NCBI RefSeq assembly: GCF_900700375.1
Contig: NC_041721.1
Coordinates: forward strand, 6,215,489 to 6,279,488
Reading direction: 5' to 3'
DNA length: 64,000 nucleotides
DNA from: Denticeps clupeoides
Taxonomy: Eukaryota > Chordata > Actinopteri > Clupeiformes > Denticipitidae
Within the stretch, counting starts at the first letter, position 1; each line of letters starts with the position of its first letter. Position numbers and translations under genes: made by a program. The notes under the pieces are model-generated. The model was not told the DNA's origin, did not search any database, and worked only from the letters and a program-made list of their open reading frames with translations. This document shows, piece after piece, positions 55,634 to 64,000 of the stretch.

Positions 55634-55672
55634 GGTTTTTGTACGGCGTCTCAGTTACACTCCATAACCGTG
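55634..55672 (+). other. J3 recombination signal, 23-bp spacer, weak heptamer
   Basis: Nonamer GGTTTTTGT (55634-55642, perfect), 23-bp spacer, heptamer AACCGTG (consensus CACTGTG). The GTG next to the coding end is kept. Confidence 0.88.
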
Positions 55673-55710
55673 GTACACGTTTGGTGGCGGCACCAGGCTG
55701 GAACTTGGCA
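55673..55710 (+). CDS. IgL J segment 3
   Basis: Reads YTFGGGTRLELG with the FGxG motif and a perfect A/GTAAGT donor. It would splice to C2, which is broken. Confidence 0.9.
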
Positions 55711-56197
55711 GTAAGTAAAGATTATTTTTCATTTATTAAGATCTCCTTTTATTATATTATTCTGACATGTTTGTTGTGGTTCTGGTATTTTACTGAATTT
55801 AATAGAGTTTGTAGAGAATTGTTCCAAAAAACACTTGACATTTATGCCGTTAAGAGTTTGAAGTTGCAGCTTTGGTGAAATGGCGTTAAATTTTATCTCA
55901 CAAGATGAATTTGCTAAAATTATGAACTAAACCATTTCTGAAGCATCTGATTTTGTAAGTTAAAAGACTGTCATGAGCAGTAAAACTTGAAAACATCCTT
56001 ATATTCAAGATTTAAAAGATTTTTCAGCCCAGACATATACAGTTACACAAAAAAGTTGAAAGACGTTTGTCTGGAAGAACAGTGTAGCATTTATTAGTAC
56101 CAGGCAAGATGGACAAAAAAAACAGAAAGACAAACTAGTACAAGAACACAAAATATATAGTTATAGGAAGGGCAGCTGTATTTTGTGCTTCACTGTG

Positions 56198-56231
56198 GTT
56201 CACATTCAGCAGAAACATCAAACTTGACAAT
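56198..56231 (+). pseudogene. Decayed extra J segment in the J3-C2 intron
   Basis: A perfect CACTGTG heptamer (56191-56197) is followed by GTTCACATTCAGCAG and AAACTTGACA, which parallels J5 (GTTCACGTTTGGTGG, then GAACTTGGCA). The Gly motif and the donor are gone, and the nonamer position matches consensus at only about five of nine bases. Confidence 0.5.
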
Positions 56232-56513
56232 GTTGATAAGAAACTACAAACTTATTATTCACCATATTTCCTCAAACATGAGCCTCTGCTTCAGACAAAC
56301 AGAACAAACATCAGTGAAACAAGAACAACGTTTCTTCATTTTATACCATCATCTTCAGGTGCCATCAATTGGTCTTCTGTTCTATTAAGTTCCTTTTCAT
56401 TCTGTGTTCATCTTGTATCTTGATTATTTGTGCCTTTTGACTGAAGTTTTGTCTGAGTTGAATATGAATTGTAATGTAACTTCATTACTAAATGCTCCTG
56501 TTTTCTTTCCCAG

Positions 56514-56903
56514 CAATCACCCGTCCTACACTGTCAGTCCTCCCCCCATCTAAAGAGGAGGTGTCCAGTACGGGTTCAGCCTCGCTGGTGTGTCTGGCCA
56601 ACAAGGGCTCCCCCTCTGGCTGGAGTCTGAGCTGGAAGGTGGATGGGAGCAGTAAGAGTGGGGAGGACGGTCGTGGGGTCCTGCAGAAGGACAGTCTGTA
56701 CAGCTGGAGCAGCACCCTGACTCTCAGTGCCACAGACTTACATTTACATTTACATTTATGGCATTTGGCAGACGCCCTTATCCAGAGCGACTTACAACGT
56801 GCTTTCAAGTTGGAACAAGGTCACCTCAGTCACCTGTGAGGCCACCTACAGCTCCCAGCCTGCTGTTACTGGGAGTCTGAGGAGAAGCGACTGTTCTGAG
56901 TAG
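56514..56903 (+). pseudogene. IgL constant domain C2, broken by a LINE tail
   Basis: The first 75 codons match C1 and C3 ([41 protein letters not shown]). At 56738-56810 a 73-bp LINE tail is inserted directly before the [12 protein letters not shown] segment. The reading frame shifts and stops at 56837-56839, so the second Cys of the Ig fold and the terminal Cys are lost. The remainder after the insertion is otherwise well preserved and would end SDCSE, so the insertion is recent. Confidence 0.92.
56738..56810 (-). repeat. 73-bp L2 LINE tail inside C2
   Basis: ACATTTACATTTACATTTAT, then CGCCCTTATCCAGAGCGAC and CTTTCAAGT match the 3' end of the L2 LINE at 22677-22745, including the sequence just before the shared SINE/LINE tail, so it derives from the LINE and not from the SINE. 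Confidence 0.8.
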
Positions 56904-57993
56904 AACCTGCTCACATCTCACAGCAGCTACCGGCTCTTTAGTCCTCTGAGTTTATTACTGGTCGCTTTATTGATTCACAATTTAAATCAAGTCTTCTCAT
57001 GGGCTTTCATCTTGGTCAACTCGGATGTTTTATGTAATAATTAAATGCATCTGTTGCTTTAAAAATCTGCTTCTCCATGCCTGTTCTTTCATATATTAAA
57101 GTCATTGTTGTAAAATAAATTCTGGATAAATATTTTATTGACTTTCAGTTCCTCAAAATGCTGACACATTTTAGACATTTATGATGGCAAAATAACAAAA
57201 AGTTAATCACTGATCTGTAATGTAGTTTACACAGAAATGATACTCTGTTATAACCACAACGCAGCAACAGATCCTCCTCGTCTGGGAACTGTCCTGCTCA
57301 CTTATGTCCATTGGGACTGATGAACATCTGTGTTTCGAACCACCCAACTGTACCAATGCAAATATGATTCTCAACTCATGAACTCTGTATCCTCCTATAA
57401 CCAAACCGTCTGTTCATTACAGCAGCTATTATGTGCCTTATTAAACCATCATGTTGACTAGAATCTAGACGTTTTCATAAGAAAACAAGCAAATTACATG
57501 AAAATTATGCACAGAATTCTTTCAAACATGATCAAACTAATTGAGTAAATGGCTAAATAAACTGGTATGGCATCTGCACTCTACACTAAAAATCAGGACT
57601 TTGTTTTACCTCAAAATGTAACAAATATACATAAAATCTATATAAAAAAACTTTGTTTAACCAGGCATGAAGCTAATTGAGATTACAAATAACTTTTGGA
57701 AAATTGTCCTGACAAAGTCAGCAGTATTACAATCATAGAAACATGAAACAACTTAACTTTACTGTAAACGCAACACATCAGACACCTTCCTTTGTATTTT
57801 TGTATCATGTATGTGTCTGTGTGCATATGTATGTTGTCTATACAGCGACTGGACTGAGAAATTTCCTTCAGGATAATTTAGTGATTTACATAGCAGAGCC
57901 ACTTTGCATTGTCAGCACATGCCTCAGCGCTCTAACAGAGTTTAGAGCAGATTTAAGGGGACACAAGTTCGTGCTTCACAGAAATCATCAATA
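56904..57993. other. C2 downstream region, SINE-free
   Basis: Aligns with 49792-51138 and provides the empty site for the C1-side SINE. Has the same ATGCAAAT octamer at about 57356-57363. No gene. Confidence 0.6.
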
Positions 57994-58455
57994 ATGATGT
58001 TCACCATTGTTGTCTGGGTGTTTGTTCTCTGTGTACAAGGTAATATATATTTATTTTAAGACTAATTATGTGTTAACTGAGTATTTAATGTCACTAAATA
58101 ATTTTCTCAACTTTTTTTAAATTTTATTTTTCAGAGGTCAGTGGGCAGATTACTGTAACACAGACTCCCACAGTGAGAACTTTTCAGCCACAAGATTCAG
58201 TCGTTCTGAAATGCGGAACCAGCTCTGGAATTGATGGTTGGGGTTTAAACTGGTACCAGCAGAAACCTGGAGAAGCTCCTAAACTCCTAATCAAAGCTGC
58301 TGATGTGCGCCACACTGGAACTCCAGAGCGGTTCAGTGGCAGTGGATCCAGTGGTGGATCTGACTTCACTTTGACCATCAGCAGCATTCAGGCTGAAGAT
58401 GCAGGAGATTATTATTGTCAGAGTAGACATAGTATCAGTGGCAGCTATGTGTTCA
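57994..58455 (+). CDS. IgL V segment 3
   Basis: Leader 57994-58039 ([15 protein letters not shown]) and V exon 58135-58455. [47 protein letters not shown] and [11 protein letters not shown] are all present; framework 2 is complete. Octamer-like box at 57902-57909. This V, J4 and C3 form the only cassette with all parts in frame within the window. Confidence 0.94.
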
Positions 58456-58483
58456 CACAGTGATACAGAGTCGTACAAAAACT
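58456..58483 (+). other. V3 recombination signal, 12-bp spacer
   Basis: CACAGTG, 12-bp spacer ATACAGAGTCGT, nonamer ACAAAAACT. Confidence 0.93.
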
Positions 58484-58746
58484 TCCCTCAGTCAGACTGT
58501 ACAGTGACTGCATCGCTGCATCTGCTCCTACTGCAGGTGCTGCAGAGAGAGGAACATCTCATGTTTTGTGCTATGAATTTACTTCATTCAAAGCTCTTGT
58601 GCAGGTCTGTACAAAAAATCCAGTTTTGCTTTAGCTGTCTGTTCTCTTGCTTGTACCTGCATGATCCTTCACGGTCTGAACGTTACTATTGTGCCATTTC
58701 AGAGAAAACCTGATGACATCGACCTTGCAACTGTTCTGTGTGTATT

Positions 58747-58912
58747 TTGAGTTCTGGCAATCGCCACACGCCTACGGGCTAGTTTATGTTGATCCCCGTT
58801 GTTTTCCCTGTTTTCAGCCATCACGCTGGTTTTGTTTCTGTTTATTAATAAAATTCAATTCCAGAATGTCCCAACTCTGCACTTCGTTCCGTGTCAGTTC
58901 ACGGACGTGACA
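58747..58912 (+). mobile_element. LTR fragment between V3 and J4
   Basis: It shares TTTTGAGTTCTGGCAATCGC, CACACGCCTACGGG and a final CGTGACA followed by GAATGGCG with the LTR family at 31976-32294 and 37514-40728, but its middle part differs. A broken LTR piece of a related, older subfamily. Confidence 0.7.
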
Positions 58913-59338
58913 GAATGGCGTCACTGTTCCTCAAAATGCTGACACATTTAATTTTAACATGAGTGTCATGCTCGAGGTGTCAAGGGGAAGACGATGGACC
59001 TCCAGGGTTAAAGGGAAATGCACTTAATTTATTTAACACAAATATAAACTACAGGGAAATGAGACACCGTGCCAAGCACTGAAACAAAGTTCTGCTTCTC
59101 CACAAGTCCAACGCCTTGCATAGGCAGCATGGAACATCCAGTTCCTTTACCAGTCAATCCTAGTCCCAGTCCCAGACCAGTCAGTCCATCGTGACTACAC
59201 CCCCTTATACAAACTAACTAACTCACGTGAACCAGAACCAGTAAAGATGGAGAAACTAATAAAATAATAAAGTCCCAGCATGAAGACATTAGAGGATCTG
59301 CTGTTTCATACAGAGACACCGGCGCTGAAGCATGAAGA
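58913..59338. other. Repeat block upstream of J4
   Basis: 58967-59210 is the repeat block also seen at 54785-55060 and in part at 63150-63300. The rest aligns with the J3 upstream region. Confidence 0.5.
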
Positions 59339-59377
59339 GGTTTTTGTACGGCGTCTCAGTTACACTCCATAACCGTG
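59339..59377 (+). other. J4 recombination signal, 23-bp spacer, weak heptamer
   Basis: Nonamer GGTTTTTGT (perfect), 23-bp spacer, heptamer AACCGTG, the same variant as J3. Confidence 0.88.
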
Positions 59378-59415
59378 GTTCACGTTTGGTGGCGGCACCA
59401 GGCTGGAACTTGGCA
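59378..59415 (+). CDS. IgL J segment 4
   Basis: Reads FTFGGGTRLELG with a perfect donor; would splice to C3 at 60000. Confidence 0.9.
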
Positions 59416-59845
59416 GTAAGTAAAGATTATTTTTAATTTATTAAGATCTCCTTTTATTAAAATTTTCTGGCTTGTGGATCTGGTATTTTACTGAATTTAA
59501 TAAATGTAGATTCTTTAAAGAAATGTTCCAAAAACACTTGACATTTATGTAGTTAAGAGTTTTCAGCTTTAGTAAAATGGGGTTAAATTTTTATCTCACA
59601 ATTTAAAATTTAGAAGAATTTGCTAAAATATTAAACATTTCTGAAGCATCTGATTTTTTGTAAGTTAAAAGACTGTCCACGAGTAGTGAAAATTTAAAAC
59701 AACCTTTTATTCAAGATCTTTTATTTAAAAGATCTTTATTTTTTCAGACCAAACATATTCAGTTACACAAAAAGAACATGAAGTTGAATAGTGTAACAAA
59801 ATATATAGTGAGAGGAAGGGCAGCTGTATTTTGTGCTTCACTGTG

Positions 59846-59877
59846 GTTCACATTCAGCAGAACCATCAAACTTGACA
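59846..59877 (+). pseudogene. Decayed extra J segment in the J4-C3 intron
   Basis: The sister copy of 56198-56231: heptamer CACTGTG (59839-59845), then GTTCACATTCAGCAG and AAACTTGACA. No donor, no Gly motif. Not found at the matching place before C1. Confidence 0.5.
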
Positions 59878-59999
59878 ATGTTGAAAAGAAACTACAAACT
59901 TATTATTCACCATATTTCCTCAAACATGAGCCTCTGCTTCGGACAAACAGAACAAACAGCATCAACTTCATTCCTAAATTCTCCTGTTTTCTTTCCCAG

Positions 60000-60316
60000 C
60001 AATCACCCGTCCAACACTGTCAGTCCTCCCCCCATCTAAAGAGGAGGTGTCCAGTACGGGTTCAGCCTCGCTGGTGTGTCTGGCCAACAAGGGCTCCCCC
60101 TCTGGCTGGAGTCTGAGCTGGAAGGTGGATGGGAACAGTAAGAGTGGGGAGGCTGGTCGTGGGGTCCTGCAGAAGGACGGCCTGTACAGCTGGAGCAGCA
60201 CCCTGACACTCAGTGCCACCGACTGGAACAAGGTCACCTCAGTCACCTGTGAGGCCACCTACAGCTCCCAGCCTGCTGTTACTGAGATTCTGAGGAGAAG
60301 CAAATGTTCTGAGTAG
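60000..60316 (+). CDS. IgL constant domain C3, intact
   Basis: [64 protein letters not shown] and a terminal RRSKCSE, so both intradomain cysteines and the heavy-chain-bonding cysteine are present. 104 residues plus TAG. The preceding intron (59416-59999) is shorter than that before C1. Confidence 0.95.
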
Positions 60317-60785
60317 AACCTGCTCACATCTCACAGCAGCTACCTGCTCTTTAGTCTTCTGAGTTTATTACTGGTCGCTTTATGAATTCACAATTTAAAT
60401 CAAGTCTTCTCATGGGCTTTCTTCTTGGACAACTCTGATGTTTTATGTAATAATTAAATGCATCTGTTGCTTTAAAAATCTGCTTCTCCATGACTGTTCT
60501 TTCATATATTAAAGTCATTATTGTATAATTGTAAATTGTAAAATTAATTCTGGATAAATATTTAATTGACTTTCAGTTACTCAAAATGTGGAAACATTTT
60601 AGACATTTATGATGGCAAAATAACAAAAAGTTAACCACTGATCTGTGCTGTAGTTTACACAGAAATGATACTCTGTTATAACCACAACGCAGCAACAGAT
60701 CCCCCTCGTCTTGGAACTGTCCTGCTCACTTTGGGACTGATGAACATCTGTGTTCCGAACCACCCAACTGTACCAATGCAAATAT
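60317..60785. other. C3 downstream region up to the LINE
   Basis: 3' UTR motifs as in C1, and the octamer ATGCAAAT at 60777-60784, directly at the LINE insertion point. Confidence 0.6.
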
Positions 60786-61571
60786 CAAAGTCAAAGTCAA
60801 AGTCAGCTTTATTGTCAATTCTGCCACATGTACAGGACATGCAGAGAATTGAAATTACATTACTCTCAGACCCATACAAGTAACATTAAATACAAAACAG
60901 TAACGTTGAATACAAAGGTATAAATACAATTTTAAAAAACACAATATACAATTTTAAAAGCACCATATACAAATAAGGGCACATGGTGGAGAGTGCAAAA
61001 CCATGTAGTGCAACAGAGGTAAGTTTAAAGTGACGAAGTGACAAGTGAGGTAGTTGGCAGACCAGAGCTGCACAGAGTGACTGGTGCATGGTCAGTTTGT
61101 GTGAGTTAGAGTTCAGAAAGTTTGTGGAGCTGAAGAGGGGAGTGAGGGGAGTGGGTGCAGAGCTGGGAGGGAGTTGAGTTTCCTGACAGCCTGATGGGTC
61201 AAGCTGTCCTTCAGTCTGCTGGTCCTGGCCTGGAGACTCCGCAGTCTCCTCCCTGATGGCAGCAGGCTGAAGAAGGTTTGCATTGGGTGGGTGGGATCAG
61301 CTGCTATGCCGAGGGCTTTCTTGGTGAGGCGTGTGCTGTAGATGTCTTGGAGGGAGGGGAGAGGGACACCGATGATTCTCTCAGCTGCTCTGACTATGCG
61401 TTTGAGAGTTTTTTGGCAGGACGCATTGCAGGCTCCAAACCACACAGTGATGCAGCTAGACAGGATGCTCTCGATGGTTCCTCGGTAGAATGTGTACATG
61501 ATGGGGGCTGGTGCTCTTGCTCTTCTTAGTTTGCGGAGGAAGTAGAGACGCTGCTGTGCTTTCTTGGCCAG
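60786..61571 (-). mobile_element. Rex1/L2-like LINE, 5'-truncated, downstream of C3
   Basis: GTCAAA tail at the left, then a minus frame (61499-61113, 128 codons) reading YRGTIESILSSCITVWFGAC, RIVRAAERIIGVPLPSLQDI and FSLLPSGRRLRSLQARTS: the LINE ORF2 C-terminus, still open and little decayed. Flanked by TGCAAATAT on the left and TGCAATAT on the right, and the empty site is visible downstream of C1 and C2. Confidence 0.9.
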
Positions 61572-62092
61572 TGCAATATGATTCTCAACTCATGAACTCT
61601 GTATCCTCCTATAACCAAACCGTCTGTGCATTACAGCAGCTATTATGTACCTTATTAAACCATCATGTTGACTAGAATCTAGATGTTTTCATTAAAAAAC
61701 AAGCAAATTACACGACTTTTATGCACAGAATGAATTCAAACATGATCAAACTAATTGAGTAAATACCTCATATTGTAGCAAATATACATATTCTGGATTT
61801 CTTTTTAATTTTTAAACTTTGTTTAACTAGGAATGAAGCTAATTGAAATTACAATTAACTTTACTGTAAACGCAACACATCAGACACCTTCCTTTGTATT
61901 TTTGTAGGATGTATGTGTGTGGTGATATGTGTCTGTGTGCATATGTATGTTGTCTATATATTTCCTTTAGGATAATTTAGTGATTTACATAGCAGAGCCA
62001 CTTTGCATTGTCAGCACATGCCTCAGCGCTCTAACAGAGTTTAGAGCAGATTTAAGGGGACACACGTTCGTGCTTCACAGAAATCATCAATA
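61572..62092. other. V4 upstream region
   Basis: Aligns with the regions upstream of V2 and V3; octamer-like CTTTGCAT at 62001-62008 and TTTAAG near 62050. No gene. Confidence 0.6.
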
Positions 62093-62566
62093 ATGATGTT
62101 CATCATCGTTGTCTGGGTGTTTGTTCTCTGTGTACAAGGTAATATATATATTTATTTTAGGAATAATTATGTGTTAACTGAGTATTTAATGTCACTAATT
62201 TAATAATTTTCTCAAATTTGTTTTTTATTTGATTTTATTTTTCAGAGGTCAGTGGTAAGATTACTGTAACACAGACTCCCACAGTGAGAACTTTTCAGTC
62301 ACAAAATACAGTCATTCTGAAATGCAGAACCAGCTTAGGGATTAGTGGCTGGTACTTTGCCTGGTACCAGCAGAAACCTGGAAAAGCTCCTAAACTCCTC
62401 ATCTATTATACTACTTACTTCAACACTGGAACTCCAGAGCGGTTCAGTGGCAGTGGATCCAGTGGTGGATCTGACTTCACTTTGACCATTAGCAGAATTC
62501 AGCCTGAAGATGCAGGAGATTACTATTGTCAAAGTTATCATGACATCAGTGGCAGTGGTGTGTTCA
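62093..62566 (+). CDS. IgL V segment 4 (most diverged)
   Basis: Leader 62093-62138 ([15 protein letters not shown]) and V exon 62246-62566: [66 protein letters not shown]1 (LGISGWYF) and CDR2 (YYTTYFNT) differ clearly from V1-V3 while the frameworks are the same, which fits selection for diversity or an older duplication. The frame is intact. Confidence 0.94.
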
Positions 62567-62594
62567 CACAGTGATACAGAGTCGTACAAAAACT
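62567..62594 (+). other. V4 recombination signal, 12-bp spacer
   Basis: CACAGTG, spacer ATACAGAGTCGT, ACAAAAACT. Confidence 0.93.
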
Positions 62595-62809
62595 TCCCTC
62601 AGACTGTACGGCGACAACATCGCAGGTGCTGAAGCGAGAGGAACATCTCATGTTCTGTACTATGAATTCACTTCATTCAACGTTCTTGTGCAGGTCTTTC
62701 ACACACTTGCCTATCAAACTCCATCAGTGAAGACCATTACAATTTTTCATCATTGCAAGTTGTCACACCGTAAAACATTATGCACTAAAATCTGGTACAC
62801 TACTATGAT

Positions 62810-63146
62810 TGTCACATGTGAGGACTGGGGGGTGACAAAAGCGCAGGAGAAGGCCATCTTGAGGAATAGGGAACTTTATTATAAATAAAACACAAAATGG
62901 CCCGAGGGTCAAATGGATAACACAAAAAGGGAAAAATGAAACCAAAACAAACCCTAAGGCATGTGTAGTAACTAGGAGTAGGAGTAACACAAACACAAAG
63001 TATATGTCACCCATTTATATATGCAGCAGCATCGTTCTGCTGCCATCTCCTTCCTCATAACAGGGCCTTAATCATGGACGCCTGACCGGCGGCAGCTCTG
63101 CATGATTAGAGCCCTGTTGTCAGGCTGATTGGTGCTGACAACAGGG
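62810..63146 (-). mobile_element. Possible LTR-type remnant between V4 and J5
   Basis: Begins TGTCACATGTGAGGACTGG, with TTATTATAAATAAAACAC in minus-LTR style, and can be closed at TGACA near 63140. 63112-63146 is a perfect 12-bp-arm hairpin (CCCTGTTGTCAG / CTGACAACAGGG). No matching target duplication was found, so the family and ends are uncertain. Absent from the other V-J spacers. Confidence 0.4.
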
Positions 63147-63671
63147 CACTGAAAACAAAGTTCTCTGTGTTGGGTGCTGTCTGCTGTCACAGCCGACCGC
63201 CCCTTCTCCACAAGTCCAACGCCGTGCATAGGCAGCACAGAACGTCCTTTACCAGTCAATCCCAGTCCCAGACCAGTCAGTCCTTCGTGACTACACATGA
63301 CCATGTATGATACAAACATACACACACCCCCAAACACACACTTCATCGCAGCACAGACACAGACCAGTATGGCAGATAGACAACGTGGGGAACACCTCAG
63401 CTTTTGTGTTTACAGGATCTGCAGACTCCAGATCCTGTAAATGTCCCATTTGTGGGATTAATAAAGGATCATCTCATCACCCCTGATTTATATTGAGGAG
63501 CGGATTAGACAGAACAAGCCACACATGACTCTCATGACTATACAAACTAACTGACTCATATGAACCAGAACCAGTAAAGATGGAGAAACTAATAAAAGAA
63601 TAAAGTCCCAACATGGAGACATTAGAGTATCTGCTGTTTCATACAGAGACACCGGCGCTGAAGCATGAAGA

Positions 63672-63710
63672 GGTTTTTGTACGGCGTCTCAGTTACTGTC
63701 CATCACTGTG
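63672..63710 (+). other. J5 recombination signal, 23-bp spacer, consensus
   Basis: Nonamer GGTTTTTGT (63672-63680), 23-bp spacer, heptamer CACTGTG (63704-63710). The only J signal in the window with both boxes perfect. Confidence 0.94.
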
Positions 63711-63748
63711 GTTCACGTTTGGTGGCGGCACCAGACTGGAACTTGGCA
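63711..63748 (+). CDS. IgL J segment 5
   Basis: Reads FTFGGGTRLELG, donor A/GTAAGT. Its C exon should lie beyond the right edge of the window. Confidence 0.93.
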
Positions 63749-64000
63749 GTAAGTAAAGATTATTTTTCATTTATTAAGATCTCCTTTTATTATATTTTTC
63801 TGGCTTGTTTGTTGTGGTTCTGGTATTTTACTGAATTTAATAAATGAGTTTTGTTCCAAAATTCATTTATTATATTCATATAACTCATTTATTATCTCCT
63901 TTTATTATATTTTTCTGGCTTGTGGTTGTGGTATTTTACTGAATTTAATAAATGTAGAGTTCCAAAAAACACTTGACATTTATGCTAAAAAATTTGCTAA
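63749..64000. other. Start of the J5-C intron
   Basis: Aligns with the J3 and J4 introns. A stretch of about 60 bp (TCCTTTTATTATATTTTTCTGG) is duplicated within it at 63781 and 63897. Confidence 0.6.

Overview
The window is vertebrate nuclear DNA, almost certainly from a teleost fish. Its genes are split by GT-AG introns, several tRNA-derived SINE and L2/Rex-type LINE families are scattered through it, Tc1-like transposons are present, and it contains a clustered V-J-C immunoglobulin light-chain locus. The species cannot be named from the sequence.

Region 1 (about 6.6-27.5 kb) is a conserved gene block in the order mrpl39 (+), jam2 (+), atp5pf (-), the same order and orientation relation as on human 21q21. 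I could trace every coding exon: mrpl39 has 10 exons (339 aa), jam2 has 10 (293 aa) and atp5pf has 3 coding exons (107 aa) plus a likely 5' UTR exon. GABPA, the usual divergent neighbour of ATP5PF, does not follow.

Region 2 (27.5-37.1 kb) is repeat-rich. It carries one host gene, a family 6 glycosyltransferase of the ABO/GGTA1/GBGT1 group. Its active-site triad (Gly-Gly-Ala) matches Forssman synthase. The N-terminal anchor exon was not found.

Region 3 (37.1-47.25 kb) is a nest of mobile elements. A young LTR element with near-identical 322-bp LTRs and a perfect 5-bp target duplication sits inside a Tc1-like transposon and encodes a long non-gag/pol frame. There is also a Ty3-like LTR remnant, and a second Tc1-like transposon that itself received an L2 LINE, a SINE and another LINE tail.

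Region 4 (47.28-64 kb) is an IgL locus of kappa-like (teleost L1/L3) type. V segments carry 12-bp-spacer signals and J segments 23-bp-spacer signals, and everything is on the + strand. The order is V1-J1-C1, V2-(LINE)-truncated J2 with C deleted, J3-C2 (C2 broken by a LINE tail), V3-J4-C3, V4-J5-(C outside the window). Because the cassettes are near-copies of one another, each insertion or deletion can be read against an intact sister copy. Only V3-J4-C3 looks complete, and its J heptamer is weak. J1 and J2 have lost the nonamer, and C1 has lost the terminal cysteine.

The most unusual items are the non-autonomous LTR element with its repeated acidic ORF, the selective decay of the IgL cassettes, decayed second J segments in the J-C introns, and a perfect 65-bp inverted repeat that brackets jam2 exons 5-8.
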